A DNA stretch of 64,000 nucleotides from GCA-2709075 sp964492555 (GCA_964492555.1 CAZBKQ010000007.1:41517-105516), one strand, 5' to 3'. Positions 33,895 to 42,648 are shown, counted from the stretch's first letter. Translations and numbers: made by a program. Notes: generated by a model not told the origin, from the letters alone.

Positions 33895-34878
33895 ATGAAA
33901 AAACCGGTTGTCGTCGTTACACACAAGCTTCCCGCGGTCATCGAAGTGCGGATGAAGGAACTGTTCGACGCCCATCTCAACGCGGCGGATACACCGATGC
34001 CGGCGGATGAGATTATTGCCGCCTGCGACGGCGCCGATGTGCTGGTGCCGACCGTTACCGACAGCATCGACGCGGATCTGATCGGAAAGCTACCGGACAG
34101 TGTTCGGCTGATCGCCAATTTCGGCGTCGGCATCAATCACATTGATTGCGCCGCCGCCGATGCGCGCGGCATCACGGTCACCAATACGCCCGGGGTGCTG
34201 ACCGACGACACGGCGGATCTGACCATCGCGCTGCTGGTGTCCGTACCTCGCCGACTGGTCGAAGGCGCGCAGCTGGCCCGCGCCGGTGGATGGAAAGGTT
34301 GGCGCCCCACCTTCATGCTCGGGCACCGGGTCAACGGCAAACGTCTCGGTATTGTCGGGATGGGACGGATCGGTCAGGCGGTGGCAAAACGCGCCCGCGG
34401 GTTCGATATTCAGGTCCATTATCACAACCGCAACCGGGTTCATCAGGCAATCGAGGAAGAGCTGGAGGCGACCTGGTGGGAAAGCCTCGATGAGATGCTC
34501 GAACATGTCGATCTGCTGTCGATCCATTGTCCCCTGACGCCGGATACGACCAACCTGATGAGCGCGGAACGGCTCGACCGGTTGCCGCCCCATGCGGTGA
34601 TCGTCAATACCGCGCGCGGCGGTATCATCGATGAAGACGCACTGGCCGAAAGGCTGGCTTCCGGTCGGCTCGCCGGGGCGGGGCTGGATGTTTATGCCAA
34701 CGAACCGGAAATTCACCCCAAGCTGCTGGAGCTCGACAATGTCGTTGCCGTGCCGCATCTCGGCTCCGCCACCCATGAAGGACGCGTCGCGATGGGCGAA
34801 AAGGTGGTGATGAATGTCAAGGCATTCGCCGATGGCCACGCTTTGCCCGACCGGGTGCTGATCGGTGTGGATGTATAG
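33895..34878 (+). CDS. D-isomer-specific 2-hydroxyacid dehydrogenase (glyoxylate/hydroxypyruvate reductase-like)
   Basis: 327 residues. The NAD(P) site is LGIVGMGRIGQAVAKRA. The catalytic arginine is in VNTARGGIIDEDAL, the glutamate in DVYANEPEIHPKL, and the histidine in VAVPHLGSATHEGR. GVGINHIDCAAADARGI and NTPGVLTDDTADL are typical of the glyoxylate reductase branch. It would interconvert a 2-keto acid and a D-2-hydroxy acid. ATG at 33895 is preferred to the TTG three bases earlier. It stands alone on its strand and ends in TAG. Confidence 0.88.
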   Translation: MKKPVVVVTHKLPAVIEVRMKELFDAHLNAADTPMPADEIIAACDGADVLVPTVTDSIDADLIGKLPDSVRLIANFGVGINHIDCAAADARGITVTNTPGVLTDDTADLTIALLVSVPRRLVEGAQLARAGGWKGWRPTFMLGHRVNGKRLGIVGMGRIGQAVAKRARGFDIQVHYHNRNRVHQAIEEELEATWWESLDEMLEHVDLLSIHCPLTPDTTNLMSAERLDRLPPHAVIVNTARGGIIDEDALAERLASGRLAGAGLDVYANEPEIHPKLLELDNVVAVPHLGSATHEGRVAMGEKVVMNVKAFADGHALPDRVLIGVDV

Positions 34879-34956
34879 CGGTTTGAACCTTGGCCCCGGT
34901 TCGGTGGCCGGGGTGACAATCGACGGTAACGGCAACTGATCGGATTTTACGATCGG

Positions 34957-35337
34957 CTAGATAAAAACAATCTGCGCGTTGTCGCGTTCCGCTTCGGCGA
35001 GAAAGCTCACCATGCCGCCGGGTGTGGCCGCGATGTCGGGCCTCAGATCATCCATCATCAGCCCCTCGGATTTAAGCCCGGCGTCGCAAATCTGAAAATC
35101 CGCTTCGAATTCCGCGCAGGCGGCGATCATTTCCGCCAGCGTCGCGATGCCTTTTTCCGCATTCGCGGAATCGTTTGCCCTGCCCCAACCCGGCGTGAGC
35201 GCATGGATCGCGCCCATGGTGAAGAATAACGTGACCGGCCGGTCCGTGGCGGTCGCGGCGGCGGCCATTACGAAACCGTAATGAATGCGGCCGTAATCGG
35301 CGGAATGCAGGATCAGGGACAGGCGGCGCTTTGCCAT
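34957..35337 (-). CDS. DsrE/DsrF-like family protein
   Basis: 126 residues with the alternating alpha/beta pattern of the DsrE-like (peroxiredoxin-related) fold: RLSLILHSADYGRIHYGFVMAAAA, VTLFFTMGAIHAL, and a closing SFLAEAERDNAQIVFI. A single cysteine (DFQICDAGLKSEGL) is a candidate persulfide site. DsrE-type proteins shuttle sulfur. The gene lies one base after moeB, so it is likely co-transcribed with an enzyme that activates sulfur-carrier proteins. It ends in TAG. Confidence 0.75.
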   Translation of the reverse strand: MAKRRLSLILHSADYGRIHYGFVMAAAATATDRPVTLFFTMGAIHALTPGWGRANDSANAEKGIATLAEMIAACAEFEADFQICDAGLKSEGLMMDDLRPDIAATPGGMVSFLAEAERDNAQIVFI

Positions 35338-35338
35338 G

Positions 35339-36136
35339 TCAGGCGCCCGCGTGGGCGGAAAGATCGGTTATGGCGGGGTGGTCGCCGCATAGCGCGCATG
35401 CCGGATCGCGCTTCAGTCCGATCTTGCGAAAGGTCGTTTCCAACGCATCATAGAGCAGGAGGCTCCCGGCCAGGGTTTCGCCGACCCCCATGATTTCCTT
35501 GAGAATTTCGGTTGCCTGCAACGCGCCCATCACACCGGCGAGCGCGCCCAGCACGCCGCCTTCCGAACAGCTCGGCACCATCCCGTCGGGTGGCGCCTCG
35601 CGATAGAGACAACGGTAACAAGGGAAATCCGGCCCGAGATGCGATTTGAAGGTGGCGATCTGCCCCTCGAACCGCAGGATGGCGGCGGAGACCAGCGTGC
35701 GCCCGGTCAGATGGGCGGCATCGGCGACCAGAAACCGCGTGGCGAAATTATCCGATCCGTCGGCGACGATATCGTAATCGGCCATCAGCGCGGCGGCGTT
35801 TGCCGCGTTCAACCTTGTGTGATGCGGCACGATTTTTACGTCCGGATTGATATCGCTCACCACGTTTGCGGCGCTGTCCACCTTTGGCGTGCCGATGCGC
35901 GACGTGCCGTGAATGACCTGGCGCTGCAAATTGGAAAGATCGACCACATCATCATCGACTACCCCGATGGTGCCGACACCGGCGGCGGCCAGATAAAGCA
36001 GCATCGGTGCGCCCAGCCCGCCCGCGCCGACCACCAGCACCTTCGCGCCCAGCAGTTTTTCCTGCCCCACCCCGCCCACTTCGGGCAGCACGATATGGCG
36101 CGCATAGCGGTGAAGCTGTTCCTCGGTGAAATCCAT
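35339..36136 (-). CDS. moeB: Molybdopterin-synthase adenylyltransferase (MoeB/ThiF family)
   Basis: 265 residues. It starts RYARHIVLPEVGGVGQEKL and has the nucleotide loop VLVVGAGGLGAP, SNLQRQVIHGTSRIGTPK, DGSDNFATRFLVADA, and zinc-binding cysteine pairs in CYRCLY and CALCG. E1-like enzymes adenylate the C-terminal glycine of MoaD or ThiS. No separate catalytic cysteine loop is obvious, as in MoeB and unlike ThiF. With the adjoining DsrE-like gene a role in sulfur transfer is likely. Confidence 0.88.
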   Translation of the reverse strand: MDFTEEQLHRYARHIVLPEVGGVGQEKLLGAKVLVVGAGGLGAPMLLYLAAAGVGTIGVVDDDVVDLSNLQRQVIHGTSRIGTPKVDSAANVVSDINPDVKIVPHHTRLNAANAAALMADYDIVADGSDNFATRFLVADAAHLTGRTLVSAAILRFEGQIATFKSHLGPDFPCYRCLYREAPPDGMVPSCSEGGVLGALAGVMGALQATEILKEIMGVGETLAGSLLLYDALETTFRKIGLKRDPACALCGDHPAITDLSAHAGA

Positions 36137-36149
36137 TCTGTGTGGGGCC

Positions 36150-36599
36150 TTAACGTCCGGTCGATCCGAACCCGCCGGCGCCGCGCTCGGTCTCGTCCAA
36201 CCTGTCTACTTCCGCGATTTGCACCTGCGTGACGGGCGCGATGACCATCTGCGCGATCCGCATCCCGCGCGTCACGGTAAAGGGCGCGTCGCCCAGATTG
36301 ATCAGGATGACTTTGACTTCGCCCCGGTAATCCGCATCGATGGTCCCGGGCGTGTTCAGCACCGTGATCGCGTCGCGCGCCGCCAGCCCGGACCGTGGGC
36401 GAACCTGCGCTTCATAACCGTCCGGCAGGGCGATGGCGAGACCGGTCGGCACCAGCGCGTGCTTGCCGGGCGCCAGCACCAGATCTTCGGTCACCGCCGC
36501 CGGCAGATCCATGCCTGCGGCGGACGCGGTCTCATAGGAAGGCAGCGGTAAATCTTCGTTGTTTTCCAGCCGCTTGATGGAAAGTGTCGGTTGGTTCAT
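36150..36599 (-). CDS. dut: Deoxyuridine 5'-triphosphate nucleotidohydrolase (dUTPase)
   Basis: 149 residues with all five dUTPase motifs: AAGMDLPAA, PRSGLAARD, NTPGTIDADYRGE, RGMRIAQMV and the C-terminal RGAGGFGSTG that closes on the nucleotide. It removes dUTP and supplies dUMP for thymidylate. ATG at 36599 is used; the frame runs on into coaBC without homology. The coaBC stop is four bases upstream, a conserved coaBC-dut pair. Confidence 0.95.
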   Translation of the reverse strand: MNQPTLSIKRLENNEDLPLPSYETASAAGMDLPAAVTEDLVLAPGKHALVPTGLAIALPDGYEAQVRPRSGLAARDAITVLNTPGTIDADYRGEVKVILINLGDAPFTVTRGMRIAQMVIAPVTQVQIAEVDRLDETERGAGGFGSTGR

Positions 36600-36603
36600 C
36601 GGG

Positions 36604-37806
36604 TTACGCGGTTTCCTGTATATGATCGGCGATCCGCGCGGCCAGCTTTTCGGCGACCTCCGTCTTGGTAATTTCCGGCCAGTCCTCGACGCCCGCGCCA
36701 TGGATCAAATGGATGGTGTTGATCTCGCCACCGAACGTGCCGGTGCCGGGCGAAACATCATTGGCGAGGACCCAGTCGCACCCCTTGGCGGTCAGCTTCG
36801 GTTGCGCCTTGGCGACCACATCGCCGGTTTCCGCGGCGAAGCCGATCACCAGACGGGGGCGGTCATTGCCGCTATTGCCGAGGGTTTTCAGGATATCCGG
36901 GTTCTCCACCATGGAAATCGCGGGCGCCTCGCCGTTTTTCTTGATCTTTTGCGCGGCTTCCTCGGCCGGGCGCCAATCCGCCACCGCCGCGGCGCAGACT
37001 GCGATATCGGCGGGCAGCGCCGCCTTGCAGGCCGCCAGCATGTCGCGCGCGCTTTCGACATGATTGACCGAAACACCGGCCGGGTCGGGCTCCATGGTCG
37101 GGCCGGTCACCAGCGTGGTGTCCGCCCCCAGCCGCGCCAGCGCCGCCGCGATGGCGTGGCCCTGCTTTCCCGACGACCGGTTGGCGATATAGCGCACCGG
37201 GTCGATGGCTTCATGGGTCGGGCCGCTGGTCACCAGCGCGCGCTTTCCCGAGAGACGCGCATGGGCGCTGAAATGATCGCATATCGCCTCGACCACGGCC
37301 GCCGATTCCGCCATGCGGCCGGGCCCGAATTCGCCGCAGGCCATATCGCCGTCATCCGGCCCGACAAAAATAATTCCGCGCTCGCGCAGGGTCGCCGCAT
37401 TGGCGGCCATCGCCGCGTGTTCCCACATGCGCACATTCATTGCCGGCACCGCCATCACCGGTTTGTCGGTCGCCAGCAGCGCCGTGGTCGCCAGATCGTC
37501 GCAAATCCCCTGCGCCATACGGGCCAGTATGTTCGCGGTCGCCGGCGCGACGACCAGCAGATCGGCATCGCGCGACAGCTGGATATGGCCCATCTCGTGT
37601 TCGTCGGTCAGCGAAAAGATATCGCCATAGACCTTGTCGCCCGAGAGGGCGGAAACCGACAGCGGCGTCACGAATTCGGTTGCCGCCCGGGTCAGCACAC
37701 AGCGCACTGCCGCGCCCTGTTCGCGCAGGCGGCGGATCAGCTCCAGACATTTATAGGCGGCGATGCCGCCCGATATGATCAACAGGATTCGCTTGCCATG
37801 CAGCAT
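36604..37806 (-). CDS. coaBC: Bifunctional phosphopantothenoylcysteine decarboxylase/phosphopantothenate-cysteine ligase
   Basis: 400 residues. The N-terminal CoaC flavoprotein half has ISGGIAAYKCLELIRRL and PAMNVRMWEH. The C-terminal CoaB half has TSGPTHEAIDPVRYIANRSSGKQGHAIA and later FAAETGDV. Together they turn 4'-phosphopantothenate into 4'-phosphopantetheine on the way to coenzyme A. ATG at 37806 gives the canonical start (MLHGKRILLIISGG); the frame is open 174 bases further up but that part has no homology. Confidence 0.95.
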   Translation of the reverse strand: MLHGKRILLIISGGIAAYKCLELIRRLREQGAAVRCVLTRAATEFVTPLSVSALSGDKVYGDIFSLTDEHEMGHIQLSRDADLLVVAPATANILARMAQGICDDLATTALLATDKPVMAVPAMNVRMWEHAAMAANAATLRERGIIFVGPDDGDMACGEFGPGRMAESAAVVEAICDHFSAHARLSGKRALVTSGPTHEAIDPVRYIANRSSGKQGHAIAAALARLGADTTLVTGPTMEPDPAGVSVNHVESARDMLAACKAALPADIAVCAAAVADWRPAEEAAQKIKKNGEAPAISMVENPDILKTLGNSGNDRPRLVIGFAAETGDVVAKAQPKLTAKGCDWVLANDVSPGTGTFGGEINTIHLIHGAGVEDWPEITKTEVAEKLAARIADHIQETA

Positions 37807-37918
37807 TGCAGCCGGTTTCCCATCAATTTTCAGGATAGGGGAGAAACTAGAGCGGATGGCGGGCGGCGTCCAGAAAATTGGGTGACCGGCCTTTCCCCCG
37901 ATCCCGCGCAAATCCTGT

Positions 37919-38794
37919 TCAGGGCCCCTGCCGGGATGCTTTCCGCACCTTGTCCGCAACCCCCTGATCATGCGACGCAAGGATAACGAGATCCGGAATT
38001 TTTTCTTTAAGGGCCCGGACTTTTGCGTATGAGGCGCGCAATGTCGCTGCGTCGCCGGTGCCGGGGGTCTGTCCCCGCATCAGCATTTCCGTGTCATAGG
38101 CGAGGTCCCCAATCAACAATAGTGGCTTCATGCCGGCGCTTCGCACCAGCAGCGAGAGGGACCCCGCCGTATGGCCGGGCGTCGGCAGCGCGACCAGCGA
38201 TCCATCCCCCATGACGTCGAAAATGCCGTCAAAAGCCTCAAATAAAGGATCTTTCACCGGCTTGAAGGCGATCTGGCGCCATTTTGCGCCCGGCAACTCG
38301 ATATGATCCCGCAATATCCATTTGCGTTCCGGGTGCGGAAGCGACAGTTGCGCCCACTCGTCCTGGCTGACCAGCAATTCCGCTTGCGGCACATCGGAAA
38401 TCCCCCCGATATGATCGAAATGGAGATGGGAGACAATTACCTTCGCGACTGCGGCGGCGGCATGGCCATGTTTTTCCAATTGCCGCCCGAGCGCGTCTTC
38501 CGGTCCGATATGCAGCCTGAAAATTCTGCGCAACAGGAACCGGCCGACGGCGCTGTCGATATAACCGGGATCCAGCTTGATAGCCGGGTCCATCCCGGTA
38601 TCGAACAGGATCAACCCGTCCCGATGTTCAATCGCGAAGCAATGCAGCGGTATCCTGATCCAGCTTCGCGACGTCAAAACCCACCAGATTTGGGGCAAAA
38701 GGCTGCCATGGCGGTGTTCCCGGTGCTGTTCGCCCCACCCGGTCGACAGGGTTTTGATTGATTTGATAGCCGCGTCTTCTAGAGGCTGTGCCAT
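37919..38794 (-). CDS. Metallo-beta-lactamase-fold hydrolase, N-acyl homoserine lactonase-like
   Basis: 291 residues. The binuclear metal site is VSHLHFDHIGG (HxHxDH), followed by TPGHTAGSLSLL and IGDLAYD. LILFDTGMDP upstream is the usual strand before the site. Overall layout, with an N-terminal WWVLTSRSWIRIPLHCFAI segment, resembles the AttM/AiiA-like group of lactonases, but many MBL hydrolases share it, so substrate is uncertain. No luxI/luxR pair lies in the window. It is separated from coaBC by 112 bases in which I see nothing else. Confidence 0.7.
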   Translation of the reverse strand: MAQPLEDAAIKSIKTLSTGWGEQHREHRHGSLLPQIWWVLTSRSWIRIPLHCFAIEHRDGLILFDTGMDPAIKLDPGYIDSAVGRFLLRRIFRLHIGPEDALGRQLEKHGHAAAAVAKVIVSHLHFDHIGGISDVPQAELLVSQDEWAQLSLPHPERKWILRDHIELPGAKWRQIAFKPVKDPLFEAFDGIFDVMGDGSLVALPTPGHTAGSLSLLVRSAGMKPLLLIGDLAYDTEMLMRGQTPGTGDAATLRASYAKVRALKEKIPDLVILASHDQGVADKVRKASRQGP

Positions 38795-38832
38795 ATCACC
38801 CTCCGGGCTTGTCCAGAAAGGAATGCGTCAAT

Positions 38833-38875
38833 CCTGGCCGGGTTTCCAAAAAAGGGCCAGGAGGTATTGGAAACC
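38833..38875 (-). repeat. Interleaved inverted repeats between ubiB and the MBL gene
   Basis: CCTGGCC (38833-38839) pairs with GGCCAGG (38855-38861). GGTTTCCAA (38841-38849) pairs with TTGGAAACC (38867-38875). The arms alternate, so the two stems can form a pseudoknot or exclude each other. Neither is followed by a clear T-run on the minus strand. Confidence 0.4.
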
Positions 38876-38877
38876 GC

Positions 38878-40428
38878 CTAAAACACCAGCAGAAACACGG
38901 CGATCGCCCCGGCGGCGGCCCAGAGCGGCCAGCGCGATCCGGATTTTTCGCGGGCGAGCAGGGCTGCCACGCTGTCGGGGTGAAGTTTCAGCCCGTCGCG
39001 CCCCAGCGAGCCGATACTTTCCTCCATGTCGGAAATCAGCGCGGGCAGCCGTTCAATGACCCGTCCCGCCTCGGCGGCGATCTCGGCGGCGCGCGCCTCC
39101 GGCGTCATATGATCCTCCACCCATTGCTCGATCAGCGGCCGGGCGAGTTCCCACATATTGGTTTCGGGATGCAGCCGGCGACCGACCCCTTCCGCCACCA
39201 GCATGGTCTTTTGCAGCAGCAATAATTGCGGCTGGGTCTGCATGTCGAACCGTTCGGTTACGTCGAAAAGCTGCGCCAGCAGCCGGGCGAGCGATATATC
39301 CTTGAGCGATAATCCGAAAATCGGTTCCGCGATGGCGCGGGCGGCCTGGGCGAAGGCTTCTTCTGACTGGCCGGACGGCACGTAACCCGCCTGGAAATGC
39401 ACCCTGGCGACGCGGTCGTAATCGCCGTTCAAAAAGCCGATCAGCATTTCCGCGAGATAATAGCGCGTGCGCCGGTCGATGCGTCCCATGATGCCGAAAT
39501 CCAGCGGCTGCATGGTGCCGTCTTCCGCGATCATCATATTGCCGGGATGCATGTCGGCGTGGAAAAAACCGTCACGGAAGACCTGCAGGAAAAACAGCCG
39601 CGCCATATTGGCGACCAGCGTTTCCGTATCGTGCCCGGCGGCGCGGATCGCTTCGACCTCATCGGTCGACAGCCCGTCCACCCGTTCCAACGTGAGCACC
39701 CGGCGGCCCGTGCGGGCCCAGTCCATTCGCGGCACATGGAAACTCTCATCGTCGGCAAAATTGCCGCGCAGTTCATCGCCGGCGGCGGCCTCAAGCCGCA
39801 AATCCATCTCCTGGGAAACAGTTTCCGCAATAACATCAATAACTTCTGAAATGCGCAACCGGCGGGTTTTGGGCACATAGCGTTCCGCGCACTCCCCCAG
39901 CCAGGACAGCAAATCGAGTTCCTGGGCGAAGGCGCGTTCAATTCCTGGCCGCAAAATCTTGACCGCGACCTTTTCGTCTTCGGCGGTGACCGCGAAATGC
40001 ACCTGGGCGATGGAGGCGGCGGCGACCGGCTGATCATCGAATTCGGAAAACAGTTCCTCCACCGGCTGCCCCAGCTCGCTTTCGATGGCGGCCCGGGCCT
40101 CCGATGCCGGAAAAGGCGGCAGACGGTCCTGCAGGGAAGAGAGATCCTCGGCTATATCATCGCCCACCAGATCGCGCCGCACGGACAGGGCCTGGCCAAG
40201 CTTGATAAAGACCGGGCCGAGCGCCGCGAAGGCCAGCGCCAGACGCTCGCCGGCCCGCTTATCCGCCGATTCAGACGCCGGTTTCTGGCCGATCATCGCC
40301 AGGCGGTGAAGGTTGCGCACCAGTTTCGGGTTCACCCCGGCCTGTTCCAACGGGAACAGCGCGTCATGGCGGGCAAGGGTCCGCCCGATCGTGAAGAGAC
40401 GTTTCAGGCTGCGCCAGGTACGGCCCAT
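38878..40428 (-). CDS. ubiB: Ubiquinone biosynthesis regulatory kinase-like protein UbiB
   Basis: 516 residues of the ABC1/UbiB atypical kinase family. It has the KxGQ motif in FIKLGQALSVRRDLV, the alanine-rich loop in VAAASIAQVHFAV, the catalytic-type FFHADMHPGNMMI and DFGIMGRID, and a C-terminal hydrophobic pair anchoring it in the membrane (WPLWAAAGAIAVFLLVF). UbiB is required for ubiquinone synthesis. It follows ubiE by three bases, so both are co-transcribed. Confidence 0.95.
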   Translation of the reverse strand: MGRTWRSLKRLFTIGRTLARHDALFPLEQAGVNPKLVRNLHRLAMIGQKPASESADKRAGERLALAFAALGPVFIKLGQALSVRRDLVGDDIAEDLSSLQDRLPPFPASEARAAIESELGQPVEELFSEFDDQPVAAASIAQVHFAVTAEDEKVAVKILRPGIERAFAQELDLLSWLGECAERYVPKTRRLRISEVIDVIAETVSQEMDLRLEAAAGDELRGNFADDESFHVPRMDWARTGRRVLTLERVDGLSTDEVEAIRAAGHDTETLVANMARLFFLQVFRDGFFHADMHPGNMMIAEDGTMQPLDFGIMGRIDRRTRYYLAEMLIGFLNGDYDRVARVHFQAGYVPSGQSEEAFAQAARAIAEPIFGLSLKDISLARLLAQLFDVTERFDMQTQPQLLLLQKTMLVAEGVGRRLHPETNMWELARPLIEQWVEDHMTPEARAAEIAAEAGRVIERLPALISDMEESIGSLGRDGLKLHPDSVAALLAREKSGSRWPLWAAAGAIAVFLLVF

Positions 40429-40431
40429 CGG

Positions 40432-41214
40432 TCAGACACGCCAGGCGGAATGGATGGCGACGATGCCGCCGCTCAGCGGCTGCCAGGTAACGTTGCCGAA
40501 TCCGGCGGCGCGGAATTCTCCGGCCAGCGTTTCCGGCTCGGGGAATGTCCGGATGCTTTCCGCCAGATAACGGTATGACTCCGCGTCGTCCGCGACCCGT
40601 TGGCCGAGCCAGGGCAGTACGTTCAGCGAATAGGCGTCATAAACCGGCTTCAAAACCGGCAATACGGCGGGGGAGAATTCCAGACACAGAAAATGCCCGC
40701 CGAAATCCATCACCCGGTGAAAATCCGCCATTGCCGCGGCGCGGTCCGTCACATTGCGCAACCCGAAGGAAATCGTCGCGCCATCAAAGGACCGGTCGGC
40801 AAAGGGCAATGATTCGGCGGGCGCGGTGACAAAGTCGAAACCGGACAGATACCCCCTATCGATGGCGCGGCTCTCCGCCTGTTCCAGCATCGCGCTATTG
40901 GGATCGCAGAGCGTAATCGGGTGCTTCGGGCCACTCTTTCCGGCCTGTTCCAGCCGCGCGCGCATACGAAAGGCGATATCACCCGTACCGGCCGCGATAT
41001 CGGCCAGCCGCATGGCGGGTCGCGGGTCAAGCCGGTCGATCAGCAGCTTTTTCCACACCCGGTGCAGACCGCCGCTCATCAGATCGTTCATCAGGTCGTA
41101 CCGCCCGGCGACGGAATCGAACACGCCGCGTACCCGTGTCGCGTGTTCATCCAGCTTCACCTCTTCGAAGCCGAAATCCCTGACTCTGTTGTTGGAATCC
41201 GCTTTTGCGTTCAT
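40432..41214 (-). CDS. ubiE: Ubiquinone/menaquinone C-methyltransferase UbiE
   Basis: 260 residues. SAM-binding is by LADIAAGTGDIAFRM. GFEEVKLDEHATRVRGVFDSVAGRYDLMNDLMSGGLHR at the N-terminus (about 15-51) and ISFGLRNVTDRAAAM are UbiE signatures. It methylates the demethylquinone ring. ubiE-ubiB on one strand and mutM divergent is a frequent alphaproteobacterial arrangement near dnaA. Confidence 0.95.
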   Translation of the reverse strand: MNAKADSNNRVRDFGFEEVKLDEHATRVRGVFDSVAGRYDLMNDLMSGGLHRVWKKLLIDRLDPRPAMRLADIAAGTGDIAFRMRARLEQAGKSGPKHPITLCDPNSAMLEQAESRAIDRGYLSGFDFVTAPAESLPFADRSFDGATISFGLRNVTDRAAAMADFHRVMDFGGHFLCLEFSPAVLPVLKPVYDAYSLNVLPWLGQRVADDAESYRYLAESIRTFPEPETLAGEFRAAGFGNVTWQPLSGGIVAIHSAWRV

Positions 41215-41271
41215 TGGCGGACAATAGCCCAGCGGTCTGTTTCACGCTAGCATTATGGAAAGGATCGCGCT

Positions 41272-41343
41272 CCAGCCCGCTCCCTCCTCCCGGTCAACCT
41301 TGGGAATCCCCTTATGGGTGGTCGGGAGGGGGGAGTGGGCTGG
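41272..41343 (+). repeat. 72-nt near-perfect hairpin upstream of mutM
   Basis: The left arm (41272-41299, beginning CCAGCCCGCTCCC) pairs with the right arm (41316-41343, ending GGGCTGG). The stem has 27 pairs, four of them G-U, with one mismatch; the loop is 16 bases. It ends 22 bases before the mutM start, in the 151-base gap divergent from ubiE. No T-run follows. It is either a structured leader or a small palindromic mobile repeat. Confidence 0.7.
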
Positions 41344-41365
41344 AACCGCAAGCAAAAGGAACCCC

Positions 41366-42196
41366 ATGCCCGAACTGCCCGAAGTTGAAACCGTTCGCAC
41401 CGGCCTTGCCGTCGTCATGGAAGGTAAACCGATATCGCAGGTGCGCGTTCACCGGGGCGATTTGCGCCGCCCGGTGCCGGAAGGTTTCGCCGCGGCGATA
41501 GAGGGGCGGCGGGTGATCCGGCTCGGCCGGCGGGCGAAATATCTGCAAATTTTTCTCGATGACGGGCAGGTCGTGCTGGCCCATCTCGGCATGTCGGGGA
41601 GAATGGTGATCGATCAACAATTCGCGGATACTGACCCGAAATCTAAACACGAACATATTACCTTTCTGGTCGGCAACGGGACCGCCATCCGCTTCGCCGA
41701 CCCGCGCCGGTTCGGGCTGGTCGATCTCTGCGCCGAAGTCGTGCTGGCGGAGCATCCGCTGCTCGCCGGGCTGGGGGTGGAGCCTTTATCCAATGAATTC
41801 GACGGGGCGTTTCTGGCCGCCGCGCTCAAGGGCAAGAAAACACCGATCAAGGCGGCTTTGCTGGATCAGCGCATTATCGCCGGGCTCGGCAATATCTATG
41901 TGTGCGAGGCGCTCTGGCTCGCGCGGTTGTCGCCGAGGCGGAGCGCGCACACGGTATCGGGCCAACGCGCCCTGCGTCTCGCCGATGCGGTGAAGTCGGT
42001 GCTCATTGACGCCATCGCGGCGGGCGGCTCGACATTGCGCGATCATGTCGCCCCGAGCGGCGAGATCGGCTATTTCCAGCACAGTTTCAAGGTCTATGGC
42101 CGCGAACGCGAGCCCTGCCCGTCCTGCGCGCGCCCGTTGCGCCGGATCGTTCAGTCCGGGCGATCCACATTTTTTTGCGCCACTTGCCAACGTTGA
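41366..42196 (+). CDS. mutM: Formamidopyrimidine-DNA glycosylase (MutM/Fpg)
   Basis: 276 residues. The mature N-terminus PELPEVETVRTGL supplies the catalytic proline and glutamate. Then come HLGMSGRMVI, DPRRFGLVDL, the helix-two-turn-helix region around IAGLGNIYVCEALW, and a C-terminal zinc finger (CPSCARPLRRIVQSGRSTFFCATC). It excises 8-oxoguanine. ATG at 41366 follows AAAAGGA; the frame is open through the upstream hairpin but lacks homology there. Confidence 0.96.
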   Translation: MPELPEVETVRTGLAVVMEGKPISQVRVHRGDLRRPVPEGFAAAIEGRRVIRLGRRAKYLQIFLDDGQVVLAHLGMSGRMVIDQQFADTDPKSKHEHITFLVGNGTAIRFADPRRFGLVDLCAEVVLAEHPLLAGLGVEPLSNEFDGAFLAAALKGKKTPIKAALLDQRIIAGLGNIYVCEALWLARLSPRRSAHTVSGQRALRLADAVKSVLIDAIAAGGSTLRDHVAPSGEIGYFQHSFKVYGREREPCPSCARPLRRIVQSGRSTFFCATCQR

Positions 42197-42243
42197 TGGG
42201 CCGGGCTGTTTCGTTCCGCAAAGAAATACTCTAGAACCCCGCC

Positions 42244-42648
42244 ATGCGATTTTTCTTCGCCATAGCATTGCTGCTCGCGGCGCTGATGACTCTCGCCCAT
42301 CCGGTGCGCAGCGATGGCGGTTTTCTGACCGCGATAGACGATATGCCGCTGGCCGACGGACTTACCGAACAGAAATCTTCCGCCATGGTTTTCGATACCG
42401 GCCAAGGGCGCATTTCCGAAGTCACCGCCACGGGCACTGCGGCTATTGACGCGGTAATGTCATTTTACACCGCTAGCCTGCCGCAACTCGGCTGGTCGGC
42501 CGCCGGCAAGAATGTCTGGCGCCGCAGCGGATCAAAGGCGACGGCGGTCTGGCGGCGCGGCGCGGAAAAGCTGCTTATAGAACTCAAACAGCAGAATGGA
42601 CGGCTCGAAGCCGGATTTGTGCTGACACCCATCGATCACAAACCCTGA
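42244..42648 (+). CDS. Small secreted protein of unknown function
   Basis: 134 residues. A signal peptide (FFFAIALLLAALMTLA, cleavage near VRS-DG) is followed by a compact domain with DDMPLADGLTEQKSSAMVFDTGQGRISEVTA (about 32-62) and a tail rich in WRR repeats (VWRRSGSKATAVWRRGAEKLLIELKQ). The YTASLPQLGW segment resembles small periplasmic proteins encoded beside mutM in other alphaproteobacteria. No enzyme motif is visible. It sits 47 bases after mutM and 14 before the enoyl-CoA hydratase gene. Confidence 0.7.
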   Translation: MRFFFAIALLLAALMTLAHPVRSDGGFLTAIDDMPLADGLTEQKSSAMVFDTGQGRISEVTATGTAAIDAVMSFYTASLPQLGWSAAGKNVWRRSGSKATAVWRRGAEKLLIELKQQNGRLEAGFVLTPIDHKP

